Positions 6,029 to 12,697 of a stretch of 12,697 bases of DNA are shown one piece after another; positions within the stretch are counted from its first letter, which is position 1; each line of letters starts with the position of its first letter. A program made the position numbers and the translations under genes. Under the pieces are notes generated by a model, which did no database searches, was not told where the DNA came from, and was given only the letters and a program-made list of their open reading frames with translations. The stretch covers positions 1-12,697 of the forward strand of contig DAOVTG010000051.1 in assembly GCA_030633185.1 (NCBI GenBank), written 5' to 3'. This DNA is from Deltaproteobacteria bacterium (lineage in GTDB: Bacteria > Desulfobacterota > Anaeroferrophillalia > Anaeroferrophillales > Tharpellaceae).

Positions 6029-7147
6029 ATGGACCCGTTCAAATTTGGTCAAGTTGTAAGCGGTAAAGATTTCTGCCCACGCCCGGGTTTAATCAAACAC
6101 GTCAGGGACTACATCAAACAAGGGCAAAACATGTATGTTCAAGGAGAAAGGCGCATAGGGAAAACGTCACTCATTTATGAAGCCTGCCTCCACCTGAAAA
6201 AATACCGTACCGTTTATGTGGACCTGTTTGGCGTAAAATCATCGGACATTCTTGCCAAACGCATTGTTAAAGCCATCATCTCAATGGAACAAAAAGAGAG
6301 TGGTTTTTTTTCAAAAATATTCGAAACATTTTCTCATTTAAGGCCCTCTTTTACTGTTGACCCCATTACAGGACTACCTTCAATCTCCCTGGATGCCACG
6401 GTGAAGATGACTCCCGATGATATTGAAACTGTTCTCGATTTAATTGCGGCCATGCAAACATCAAAAAAACCCGTTGTCGTCGTTTTTGATGAGTTTCAAG
6501 ATATCTTAAAACTCAAGGATGCCGATGAAACATTAGCGATGATGAGAAGTAAAATTCAGTTCCAGTCACATATCCCGTATGTTTTTACCGGCAGCCTCCG
6601 TAACAAAATGGATGAAATATTTATTGACCCTGAGAGCCCGTTTTTCAAATCCGCCATATTGGTTGCTGTCGGCCCACTCGCCGAAACTTCGTTTAAGAAT
6701 TTCATCATAAAGCGTTTTGAAAATGGAGGGAGAAGCATTAATGCCAATGCTCTTGAGCAGGTTTTCGAGATCGCTGGGAAGGTCTCAGGTGATATCCAAC
6801 AACTCTGCTCGGCCCTCTGGAGCATAAGCACCACCGGAGACTCGATTGAGCAAAACAGCATACCCAAGGCAGTGGAATTAATATTTGCCCGAGAAGCCAA
6901 AGTCTATGAAGCTGATATCAACATAATTTCTGAACAACAATTTAAGTGTCTGGCCGGAATTGCCCGATATGGGGGCAAAGCTTTGACTTCATCACAATTC
7001 CTCATGAAAATAGGGATCCCTTCATCAGCATCGGTTCTAAAAGCTTTAGAAAGGTTGATCCAATTAAGAATTCTTCTTAAAAGCGGTGACGAATATAAAT
7101 TCACCAACCCCTTTTTCAGAGCTTGGCTACTTTACAAGAATTTCTGA
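6029..7147 (+). CDS. Archaeal-type AAA+ ATPase with C-terminal winged-helix region
   Basis: This 372-residue soluble ATPase resembles the ATPase_2/archaeal ATPase (MNS-STAND-like) family. Visible parts are an N-terminal lead MDPFKFGQVVSGKDFCPR, Walker A GERRIGKT at 39-46, Walker B VVVVFDEFQD at 149-158 with D154 and E155, and a sensor-1-like YVFTGSLRNKM starting near 184. A helical lid follows, then a C-terminal winged-helix-like region from about residue 300 that ends FTNPFFRAWLLY. Such proteins are thought to couple nucleotide binding to conformational signalling or DNA contact, but no function is known for this type. A good Shine-Dalgarno GAGGTG lies 5 nt before the ATG. The gene lies opposite to all its neighbours, between the importer genes and the receptor/propeller genes, and is flanked by palindromes, which suggests insertion as a separate unit. 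Confidence 0.82.
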   Translation: MDPFKFGQVVSGKDFCPRPGLIKHVRDYIKQGQNMYVQGERRIGKTSLIYEACLHLKKYRTVYVDLFGVKSSDILAKRIVKAIISMEQKESGFFSKIFETFSHLRPSFTVDPITGLPSISLDATVKMTPDDIETVLDLIAAMQTSKKPVVVVFDEFQDILKLKDADETLAMMRSKIQFQSHIPYVFTGSLRNKMDEIFIDPESPFFKSAILVAVGPLAETSFKNFIIKRFENGGRSINANALEQVFEIAGKVSGDIQQLCSALWSISTTGDSIEQNSIPKAVELIFAREAKVYEADINIISEQQFKCLAGIARYGGKALTSSQFLMKIGIPSSASVLKALERLIQLRILLKSGDEYKFTNPFFRAWLLYKNF

Positions 7148-7175
7148 TATAAATGACAATCTAACAAGTAAGGAA

Positions 7176-7190
7176 GCACTCTTGGAGTGC
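7176..7190. repeat. Small hairpin between convergent genes
   Basis: GCACTC, loop TTG, GAGTGC forms a 6-bp stem in the 81-bp gap between the converging ATPase and beta-propeller genes. No T tract follows on either strand, so it is a weak terminator candidate. The surrounding GGAAGCACTCTTGGAGTGC stretch may instead be a short REP-like repeat. Confidence 0.45.
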
Positions 7191-7228
7191 GACCCCGTTT
7201 ATGAGAGCAAAGCAAAGTTCGCCGCTAT

Positions 7229-9097
7229 TTATTCCCAGGTACCGAAAACAATACCCTGTGGGTTGAGATTGAGAACTTGTTCCTGGTCGACGCTATCGTC
7301 GATCGGATTTATAATAGTCAACAAACCACCGCTGGAAAAAGTATTTGAGGCAACCCATAAATTACCTTGGCCGTCAACTCCTAGAGCCGGGATGTTGACA
7401 CCACCTGAGAAAGCGGACAACACTGATTCATCAACAACTCCGGTACTCGGATTGAAACCGTAAATCGCGTTATCACCCCAACCCGCATAGGAGATAAAAT
7501 AACCTCTAGTCGCCGAAACCACGGCTAGACCGGAGATATTGCCGTAAGGGTGCTCATTGTCATCACCATCATCGACAAGCATCTCAACCTCATAAGTATC
7601 CGGGTCGATGGAGACGATCCCGCCGGAATAATCTGCCGGTGTACCACTCCAGCTGCTGGCGTAGCTGCCAACCCCATTGACATAAATTTTTCCATCTTTG
7701 TAAACGATATTCCAAGGATTCTTAATCGGCAACGGAATACCCTTTAAATTTTCAGCCCCATTTTGTGTATCAATCTCCGCATTACTGTCAGTATCAATCA
7801 CCACCAGATATGGGGTTTGAGGAGCATAGCCATCATCTTTATCAAGGCGCTGAAGAAGAAGAAAGAGCTTACCGTCAATGACAACCCCATTGGTCATTTC
7901 CGGGAGACCGTCGGCATCGGCGTAGTCACCAAGTTCAACTTCACCGATTTTAAAATTGGCTTCGAGCGTTGTTGCCGGATCGACAACCCACATTTTGGTC
8001 GATTCCCAGCGTGGAATATAGGCTTTAGCTTCAGAGGCTAAGGTTGCCGGAGCGAAGATCAGACTCTGCGGGTTACTGGTTGCCATGACATCAGAGGCAT
8101 CCATAGTTGAAAACTGCCAGATCGGAGTAGCCGGAGCTGAGGCGGCAAATTTAATTACACTGTCACCGTTATAACGAGCTATACGATAAAAACAATTTCC
8201 CTGGGCCGCCATTTTAATATCGGATATGGTTGGCAGAAGATTGTCTTGAACCGAACGTGGTTTCTCAACTTCAAGCAGGGCGTGGACACCGCTGCCGAAG
8301 TCGGGAGCCGAACAAGAAACTACAGTATATTGAGAACGAACAGGATTAAAATTATCATACTGTAAAGTCGGATCGACAGCCAGCAGTCCCGTATAAAAAG
8401 TACCATCGTTCTTTAGATCGTCATAGGCTGCAAAAGCCACCACGCCGACTCCATTGGTTACCAGATGCAGGCATCCCCCCAGCATCTGTGCCAAACTCCA
8501 ACTTGTCAGAACATCTGCCAAAGCTATCACCGTGCTACCGTTGGCAGCCAGCGTCACAGTATGGACATGGGCATCCACATGACCTGATTCGTCACGATAA
8601 GTGAGTTGCACCCCAACTGCCTGAGCATTTGGATTACTGACCATAATCTCCATTCCCCATACTGCATCCTGAGCCGTATGGGGGATATCAAGTTTACTCT
8701 TCAGACTTTGGGTCATCGGCATATCGTACATAACCGTCACCTGGTTCGCGAAAAGGAAACAGAGACCGGTCAATGGCCGCGTGGAAACAACCTGGAAGGA
8801 GCCGATCACTTCATCAAGTCCCAAACCGATAATATCAGCCTGTTGTCCGAAAGGCGGCAGGAGCCAGCGCTCGACAGATTTGGTGACTCCACCTTGATCG
8901 CAAATCACAATTGAGACCTCAGCACTCAAATCATCACTGTTCGCTAATGCCAATCCAACGAGCTCTCCTTTACTTGCAGAGCTGGAAAAATAGGGGAAAT
9001 AGTAGGCATAGTCGGCAAAAGCCGACGCTGCACAAAAAACCAACAAAACCACTACGGCCATAAGCGTCTGCAATAAACGAAGTGACAAAATTTTCAT
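7229..9097 (-). CDS. Exported beta-propeller protein linked to the BtuB-like receptor; candidate corrinoid-binding partner
   Basis: This 622-residue protein starts with a Sec signal peptide (hydrophobic core 11-23, probable cleavage ASAFA/DYAYY near residue 28). The cysteine at 22 is preceded by LVF and does not form a lipobox. Residues 30-245 look like two related beta-sandwich segments: DYAYYFPYFSS...GLALANSDDLSAEVSI, then a second with VWGMEIMVSNPNAQAVGVQL. Residues about 255-622 have repeated beta-strand units typical of a YncE-like beta-propeller, for example MTNGVVIDGKLFLLL, GIVSIDPDTYEVEML, AIYGFNPSTGVVDESV and GVDGQGNLWVASN. A strong Shine-Dalgarno (AAGGAG) precedes the ATG. It follows the riboswitch-controlled receptor gene on the same strand, about 200 bp downstream. 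BtuG of Bacteroides is also a beta-propeller encoded with BtuB and binds B12. A similar ligand-capture role here is inference; a general structural or adhesive role is possible. Confidence 0.8.
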   Translation of the reverse strand: MKILSLRLLQTLMAVVVLLVFCAASAFADYAYYFPYFSSSASKGELVGLALANSDDLSAEVSIVICDQGGVTKSVERWLLPPFGQQADIIGLGLDEVIGSFQVVSTRPLTGLCFLFANQVTVMYDMPMTQSLKSKLDIPHTAQDAVWGMEIMVSNPNAQAVGVQLTYRDESGHVDAHVHTVTLAANGSTVIALADVLTSWSLAQMLGGCLHLVTNGVGVVAFAAYDDLKNDGTFYTGLLAVDPTLQYDNFNPVRSQYTVVSCSAPDFGSGVHALLEVEKPRSVQDNLLPTISDIKMAAQGNCFYRIARYNGDSVIKFAASAPATPIWQFSTMDASDVMATSNPQSLIFAPATLASEAKAYIPRWESTKMWVVDPATTLEANFKIGEVELGDYADADGLPEMTNGVVIDGKLFLLLQRLDKDDGYAPQTPYLVVIDTDSNAEIDTQNGAENLKGIPLPIKNPWNIVYKDGKIYVNGVGSYASSWSGTPADYSGGIVSIDPDTYEVEMLVDDGDDNEHPYGNISGLAVVSATRGYFISYAGWGDNAIYGFNPSTGVVDESVLSAFSGGVNIPALGVDGQGNLWVASNTFSSGGLLTIINPIDDSVDQEQVLNLNPQGIVFGTWE

Positions 9098-9146
9098 CTT
9101 TCTAAACTCCTTTCTTCAACTATCAGCTAAAAAAAACATCAAAAAT

Positions 9147-9297
9147 GATGAACTCGTAAGAACTCACGGAATGGCTAAGTAAAAATTTCGATAGACAAGG
9201 CGTTGTGGTTTTCCAGGCGCGAGACTATACATGTAGTATGTCGAGTGTCTGGAAAACCACAACAACGCAGGATATCGGAACTTTTTACAACGCCATC
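9147..9297 (-). repeat. 151-bp palindromic dispersed repeat, copy 2 (inverted)
   Basis: On the minus strand this is the same 151-bp element as at 602-752, with about 94 percent identity by hand alignment. The internal stem has two changed bases on one side, so it is weaker than in copy 1. It begins 2 bp after the stop codon of the receptor gene and has the same orientation relative to that gene as copy 1 has to the DUF4125-like gene. It fills most of the receptor-propeller gap and could partly terminate or stabilise the transcript. No 19-bp direct repeat flanks this copy. Confidence 0.9.
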
Positions 9298-9299
9298 GG

Positions 9300-11372
9300 T
9301 TAATAATGGTACGCAATATTAAAGTAGAGCTCCGCTTCCGGCATCGGATAGCCGTTAAAGTCCTGATACTCGTCACCATTTAAATTTTTAATCTCAAAAT
9401 CGAAAACCAGTTCACCGGCACCCGGTGCCAGCGGCATGGTCATGGTCAGACCTAAGTTGACCAGATCTTTACTGTCCGCTGGCAGCAGATTGGCGGCATC
9501 ATAATACATTTTGCTCTCATGCTGATACTCAACATAACAGCGTAACCAGCGGTAGTTGCTTTCTAAACGAGCCATGTAGCTGCGCTGCCAACGACCGGGA
9601 AGATCTTTTCCGTTAAAGGCTGGAATTTTGCCTTGATTCTCGGTATCTTGCCAGGTGGCGTTACCAATCAAGCGAAAATAGGGGCCGAAATCCAGCACCG
9701 CCCGGGCTTCGACACCGCTGATCCGAGCCGCTGAAATATTCTCGGATTTACCAATCCCGCGCGCATCATAGATCCGGGTAATCAGATTGTCGATCTTGCT
9801 GTAGAAAAGTACCGCTTCAACCTCTACTCGACTCAACCAAGCCCACGGTGTGGGAGATGCGCAAATCAGGCCGACATCGTAATTGTCGCCCTCTTCCGCT
9901 TTTAAATCAGGGTTACCAACCGTAAAACCTCGATCGCCAAAGAGTTCATAAAATGAGGGCTCGCGGCAGTATCTGGCGGCATTTGCCTGTAGCGAAAAAG
10001 GGCCCCAGAGCTCATAACGGGCCCCCAGACTCGGGCTTAATGAGTCGTGATTGCGGCTATATCCGGGGATTTTACTGCCGGAAGCACTGGTTACACTCTC
10101 AAGTTTATCACCATACCACTGATAGTGACAGGCCGGGGTCAACAAAAGACGCCGGCCAAAAAGATAGATACTATCTTGAAGTGCACCTGAGAAATAGTTA
10201 CGCCGGCTATCTCCACGAGGCCGGGAACGAAGCAGGTCTTTAGCTTTGTAGGTTTCGCGGCCAGCCTCAAGATTGACCGAAAGAACCTGAAATTCGGTCG
10301 GCCACTCACAAAAGATTGAGCCACCATATTTGTCGGTATTGTAACGTTCATGCTGACGACCCAAACCGATAGCACTTTGCGAATCGTTGTAATGCTCCTC
10401 TTTCCAACCATAAAAAAGCTGGGTTGCAAGATTAAGATGCAAAGAGCTTAAATCATCCGCCTGAAGCCGGGCCACGACCTGATGACTCTCGGTTTCAAAA
10501 TGAGTATTGGCGGCCGGAGTATTATTCCAGGCGGGCAGCCTGCGATCCTGATTAAGATACTGCTCCGAAATTTCAAATCTTAGATCATCACTGAAATCGT
10601 GACCCGCTTTGAGCATCAAACTGCGCCGAAAGTACTCGTTATTATTGCGCCGTTCGCGGTGGTCGTCATTGGGATTCCAATCGGTTCCATTGTTATTTAA
10701 AAACTTAAAATCATTATCACTGCTGAGATATTCGGCAAAAGCAAGAAAATCACAACGGTTTTCGGTTTGCTGATTAAGTGAACCAAAGAGACGTTTACTG
10801 GCAAAAGAGCCAAGACCGAAACCTAACGTGCCATTGCTCCCAGACTTACTCCGACGGGTGCGAATATTGATCACCCCGCCCAGACCGGCACGAGCAAAAT
10901 TGACCGGTGAAATGCCGCGATAGATCTCGATTGCGGCAACATCATTTAACGGCACCAAAGCCAGATTAACGCCTCCGCCGGAAGCATCATTGAGCAGTAC
11001 CCCGTCAAGATAGACAAAAACCTGGTCACCGGATGCACCGCGCAATGAGACCGCAGAGTAGCCTCCCAAACCACCGGAACTGCGTACTTGAATACCGACC
11101 TCCTTGGCCAGCAGGTCACCCAGGCTGATAATTCCGGGATTAATTTCATCAAGGTTGATAACCGATGAAAACGAGGTCAACTGTCCGGGATCAACATCAC
11201 CGGTACGAAAATCATCCGCCAGTCCGGTCGCCTCGACAACCATATCATCAAGCACCAAAGAGTTTTCCTCGGCCGCCGCAGGCCACACCAAAATCGATGA
11301 GAAAACAAAACTCAAGACCAGGCAGAGACCATAGGCAAATAAAATTTTCGATCGTAAAGAAAGCTCCTTCAC
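9300..11372 (-). CDS. btuB: TonB-dependent outer-membrane receptor, BtuB-like
   Basis: This is a 22-stranded-barrel type receptor of about 690 residues. It has an N-terminal signal peptide (LRSKILFAYGLCLVLSF, cleavage near PAAA/EEN), a TonB-box-like LVLDDMVVEATG stretch just after it, then the plug domain: SLGDLLAKEVGIQVRSSGG, YSAVSLRGASGDQVFVYLDG and EIYRGISPVNFARAGLGGVINIRTRR. Many aromatic-rich beta-strands follow, and the chain ends in an aromatic residue (NIAYHY), as expected for BamA-assembled barrels. The cobalamin riboswitch directly upstream makes corrinoid the likely ligand. I prefer the GTG at 11370-11372 because an AGGTG Shine-Dalgarno lies 7 nt upstream and the signal peptide then starts normally. 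The in-frame ATG at 11394-11396 lies just after the terminator and has no Shine-Dalgarno. Energy would come from TonB-ExbB-ExbD encoded elsewhere. Confidence 0.9.
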   Translation of the reverse strand: MKELSLRSKILFAYGLCLVLSFVFSSILVWPAAAEENSLVLDDMVVEATGLADDFRTGDVDPGQLTSFSSVINLDEINPGIISLGDLLAKEVGIQVRSSGGLGGYSAVSLRGASGDQVFVYLDGVLLNDASGGGVNLALVPLNDVAAIEIYRGISPVNFARAGLGGVINIRTRRSKSGSNGTLGFGLGSFASKRLFGSLNQQTENRCDFLAFAEYLSSDNDFKFLNNNGTDWNPNDDHRERRNNNEYFRRSLMLKAGHDFSDDLRFEISEQYLNQDRRLPAWNNTPAANTHFETESHQVVARLQADDLSSLHLNLATQLFYGWKEEHYNDSQSAIGLGRQHERYNTDKYGGSIFCEWPTEFQVLSVNLEAGRETYKAKDLLRSRPRGDSRRNYFSGALQDSIYLFGRRLLLTPACHYQWYGDKLESVTSASGSKIPGYSRNHDSLSPSLGARYELWGPFSLQANAARYCREPSFYELFGDRGFTVGNPDLKAEEGDNYDVGLICASPTPWAWLSRVEVEAVLFYSKIDNLITRIYDARGIGKSENISAARISGVEARAVLDFGPYFRLIGNATWQDTENQGKIPAFNGKDLPGRWQRSYMARLESNYRWLRCYVEYQHESKMYYDAANLLPADSKDLVNLGLTMTMPLAPGAGELVFDFEIKNLNGDEYQDFNGYPMPEAELYFNIAYHY

Positions 11373-11379
11373 TATAAAA

Positions 11380-11384
11380 CACCT
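11380..11384 (-). promoter_or_regulatory. Ribosome binding site deciding the receptor start
   Basis: On the minus strand AGGTG is followed by a 7-nt spacer (TTTTATA) and GTG. It supports the GTG start at 11370-11372 over the upstream ATG, which has only U-rich sequence before it. Confidence 0.55.
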
Positions 11385-11407
11385 AATCCATATCATAAAA
11401 AAAGCAT

Positions 11408-11446
11408 AAAAAAATCCCGAAAAGCTGCATCCAGCTCTTCGGGATT
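11408..11446 (-). terminator. Intrinsic terminator of the cobalamin riboswitch
   Basis: On the minus strand AATCCCGAA and TTCGGGATT (11438-11446 and 11413-11421) form a 9-bp stem. After one mismatch it continues with AGCTG/CAGCT around a GATG loop, and a run of seven T follows at 11408-11414. This is a textbook rho-independent terminator placed between the B12 aptamer and the receptor start codon, so it is the likely expression platform. One side of its upper stem-loop (TGGATGCA on the minus strand, 11426-11433) is complementary to TGCATCCA at 11510-11517. Confidence 0.88.
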
Positions 11447-11509
11447 CCCTGATTTAATCGCGAAGTATAGTCCGAGCAGGCAAATAATACCACACCGTTC
11501 CAACGGCTA

Positions 11510-11517
11510 TGGATGCA
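11510..11517 (-). promoter_or_regulatory. Candidate antiterminator strand of the B12 leader
   Basis: On the minus strand this reads TGCATCCA, exactly complementary to TGGATGCA in the upper stem-loop of the terminator. Pairing of the two would open the terminator when no ligand is bound. The match is 8 bp and the alternative fold has not been computed. Confidence 0.45.
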
Positions 11518-11532
11518 CTCGAACCTTATTTC

Positions 11533-11700
11533 AAAGCAGGTCTTCTGACTTCCGGCTCAAACCTACTAACCGCGCCTTCCCACACTCTCCAGAAAGCCGT
11601 CCGAGGATAGACTCCCTGAGTGCAGTGACTTTATTGCGGTGTTCGTTGCCGGTTACAGCGACGGGCCCGTTGCCGAATTACACGGCATTCCCTATTATCG
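11533..11700 (-). ncRNA. Cobalamin riboswitch aptamer
   Basis: Read on the minus strand the conserved landmarks occur in the right order. First comes AATAGGGAATGCCG, then a GTGTAATTCGGCAACGGGCCCGTCGCTGTAACCGG region (canonical GGTGxAAxxCCGxxxCGGxCCCGCxACTGTxACCGG type), then AAGTCACTGC and GGGAAGGCG. Last is the B12 box GCCGGAAGTCAGAAGACC with CTGC after it (plus-strand 11536-11558). Cobalamin riboswitches bind adenosyl- or other cobalamins and switch off uptake and synthesis genes when the ligand is abundant. Here the aptamer is followed by an intrinsic terminator and the BtuB-like receptor gene, so premature transcription termination is the expected mechanism. Exact ends are approximate; a stem formed by TCGCG/CGCGA just 5' of the aptamer may be part of P1 or a separate hairpin. 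Confidence 0.95.
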
Positions 11701-11756
11701 CGTCTTCATAAACAGTGCGCGACTCTGAAACAGTATTTTCTCTAAATTGTCAGCCC

Positions 11757-11785
11757 CCTATAGACGATCAACAAACTTCTGTCAA
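11757..11785 (-). promoter_or_regulatory. Sigma70-like promoter of the B12 uptake operon
   Basis: On the minus strand TTGACA (11780-11785, perfect -35) is separated by exactly 17 nt from TATAGG (11757-11762, four of six matches to the -10 consensus). A transcript would start near 11750, about 50 nt before the riboswitch aptamer and about 380 nt before the receptor start codon. The -35 box contains the stop codon of hypB, so promoter and gene end are interlocked. Confidence 0.7.
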
Positions 11786-12447
11786 GCCCCCAAAACGGCC
11801 AAACGCAACCAGTCAAGCCAGTCTTTAATACCGTTACCGGTCTTACAGGAAACCGGAATAATTTTGATATCGGGGTTGAGAGTTAAAACCCGCTCACGCA
11901 TTTTTTCGAGGTTAAAGTCAAACAATTCCATACAATCAATCTTATTAACAATAAGGACATCACATATAGAGAACATCAGAGGATATTTAAGTGGTTTATC
12001 GTCTCCTTCGGGAACACTTAAAATCATCACATTTTTATGGGCACCGGTATCAAATTCGGCTGGACAAACGAGATTGCCGACATTCTCAAGGATAACCAGA
12101 TCGAGATCTTTGAGCGCCAGACCTTCCAGACCTTTGCTCACCATGGAAGCATCTACATGGCAAAAGCCACCGGTTCGAAGTTGTACCGCCGGGACTCCGG
12201 CTGCAGCCACGGTTTCGGCATCAACCATTGAATCGATATCAGCCTCAACCACCCCCAATCTAAGTTGCTGAGACAACCCGGCAATGGTTTTAACTATCAG
12301 GCTGGTTTTACCGGCCCCAGGAGATGACATCAGGTTGAGCAGAAAGGTCTTCTCCTTGGACAACCGCTCCCGCAAAGCTTCGGCAACCTTGCGGTTATCG
12401 GCAAAGATCTCCTCTTTTACCTCAATCAAGCGAATTTCATCGCTCAT
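11782..12447 (-). CDS. hypB: Hydrogenase nickel-incorporation GTPase HypB
   Basis: This is a 221-residue GTPase that helps HypA and the HypCDEF system load nickel into the large subunit of [NiFe]-hydrogenases. Numbering from the chosen ATG, the P-loop is SSPGAGKTSL at 41-50. The metal site of the G-domain is conserved (C96 and H97 in GGFCHVDA, C128 in NLVCPAEFDTG), and the guanine-specificity motif NKID is at 168-171. The N-terminal CxxCGC nickel motif and histidine-rich stretch of some HypB proteins are absent, so nickel storage at the N terminus is not expected. The ATG at 12445-12447 follows a GGAGG Shine-Dalgarno by 9 nt and lies 1 nt after the hypA stop codon. An upstream in-frame start at 12492 would lie inside hypA and is less likely. 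The gene end carries the promoter of the B12 operon. Confidence 0.95.
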   Translation of the reverse strand: MSDEIRLIEVKEEIFADNRKVAEALRERLSKEKTFLLNLMSSPGAGKTSLIVKTIAGLSQQLRLGVVEADIDSMVDAETVAAAGVPAVQLRTGGFCHVDASMVSKGLEGLALKDLDLVILENVGNLVCPAEFDTGAHKNVMILSVPEGDDKPLKYPLMFSICDVLIVNKIDCMELFDFNLEKMRERVLTLNPDIKIIPVSCKTGNGIKDWLDWLRLAVLGA

Positions 12448-12448
12448 C

Positions 12449-12697
12449 TCAAAAAGCCTCCAGATTCTTAACAAAATAGCCCTGACCGGCAATTAACCGA
12501 CAATCACCGGCGGCGCAAGCCGGACAGGCATTACTTTCATCCCGAATCATCGTAAAAGGAAAAGTCTCACCACATTGATTACATTGCAGCCGGGCCGGGA
12601 TCCGTTCAATTACCAACCTGGCCTTTTCAGCCAGACTCCCCTTACTCAAATAGTCGAAATAGTGCTGCATCCATTGATCTTCAAGATCACTGAGTTC
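12449..12697 (-). CDS. hypA: Hydrogenase nickel-incorporation protein HypA (5' end outside window)
   Basis: This is the C-terminal part (82 residues) of HypA, the nickel-binding, zinc-containing metallochaperone that delivers nickel with HypB. The visible chain has FDYLSKGSLAEKARLVIERIPARLQC, followed by the zinc site made of two CxxC pairs (CNQC and CPAC). The N-terminal MHE nickel-binding motif lies beyond the window end; the frame stays open to base 12697, and HypA proteins are usually about 110-120 residues. An internal ATG at 12668-12670 should not be taken as the start, because the preceding codons (ELSDLEDQW) continue the family sequence. It stops 1 nt before hypB, so the two are co-transcribed and translationally coupled. 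Confidence 0.93.
   Translation of the reverse strand, partial: ELSDLEDQWMQHYFDYLSKGSLAEKARLVIERIPARLQCNQCGETFPFTMIRDESNACPACAAGDCRLIAGQGYFVKNLEAF

Noticed and set aside
9025..9097. Beta-propeller protein as a lipoprotein like BtuG
   Set aside because: The cysteine in LLVFCAAS has phenylalanine at position -1 and does not fit a lipobox; ASAFA before DYAYY is a better signal peptidase I site.
1..12697. CRISPR array, tRNA or rRNA genes, complete insertion sequence
   Set aside because: No regularly spaced direct repeats with unique spacers, no cloverleaf-like or rRNA sequence, and no transposase gene were seen on either strand.

Overview
The window looks like chromosomal DNA of moderate GC from an anaerobic, diderm bacterium. 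A Desulfobacterota (delta-proteobacterial) lineage is the best guess. The reasons are a TonB-dependent outer-membrane receptor, [NiFe]-hydrogenase maturation genes, a DUF4125-type protein, and palindromic dispersed repeats of a kind I associate with sulfate- and metal-reducing deltaproteobacteria. The taxonomic call is inference; no rRNA or tRNA is present to anchor it.

Layout. (1) 1-2279, plus strand: a DUF4125-like protein, a 151-bp palindromic repeat starting inside its stop codon, then a thiolase-like protein of the TLP1 type with a C-terminal add-on domain. (2) 2281-2490, minus strand: a remnant of a Mg-chelatase/ComM-like ATPase. (3) 2493-5837, minus strand: an ABC importer unit, read in the order small membrane protein (frameshifted) > ATPase (BtuD/FecE type) > periplasmic binding protein (BtuF type) > permease (BtuC/FecCD type). 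(4) 5826-7190: an island holding a plus-strand archaeal-type AAA+ ATPase gene, with a REP-like hairpin and a 24-bp perfect palindrome upstream and a small hairpin downstream. (5) 7229-11372, minus strand: a secreted beta-propeller protein and, upstream of it, a BtuB-like TonB-dependent receptor. A second copy of the 151-bp repeat, in inverted orientation, lies between them. (6) 11400-11785: the receptor leader, with a sigma70-like promoter overlapping the hypB stop codon, a cobalamin riboswitch aptamer, a candidate antiterminator and an intrinsic terminator. (7) 11782-12697, minus strand: hypB and the 3' part of hypA.

How it fits together. The cobalamin riboswitch identifies the TonB receptor, and by proximity the ABC importer, as a vitamin B12 or corrinoid uptake system. 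The receptor crosses the outer membrane; BtuF-, BtuC- and BtuD-like proteins carry the ligand across the periplasm and inner membrane. The gene directly behind the receptor encodes a large exported beta-propeller with two N-terminal beta-sandwich-like segments. This recalls BtuG, the beta-propeller that binds B12 for BtuB in Bacteroides, but here it has no lipobox and a different N-terminal half. It is the most interesting candidate in the window. The importer genes appear to be separated from the riboswitch-controlled receptor/propeller pair by an inserted, oppositely oriented ATPase gene, and the membrane protein gene next to that insertion is damaged. Several repeat families and a gene remnant show that this locus has been rearranged repeatedly.
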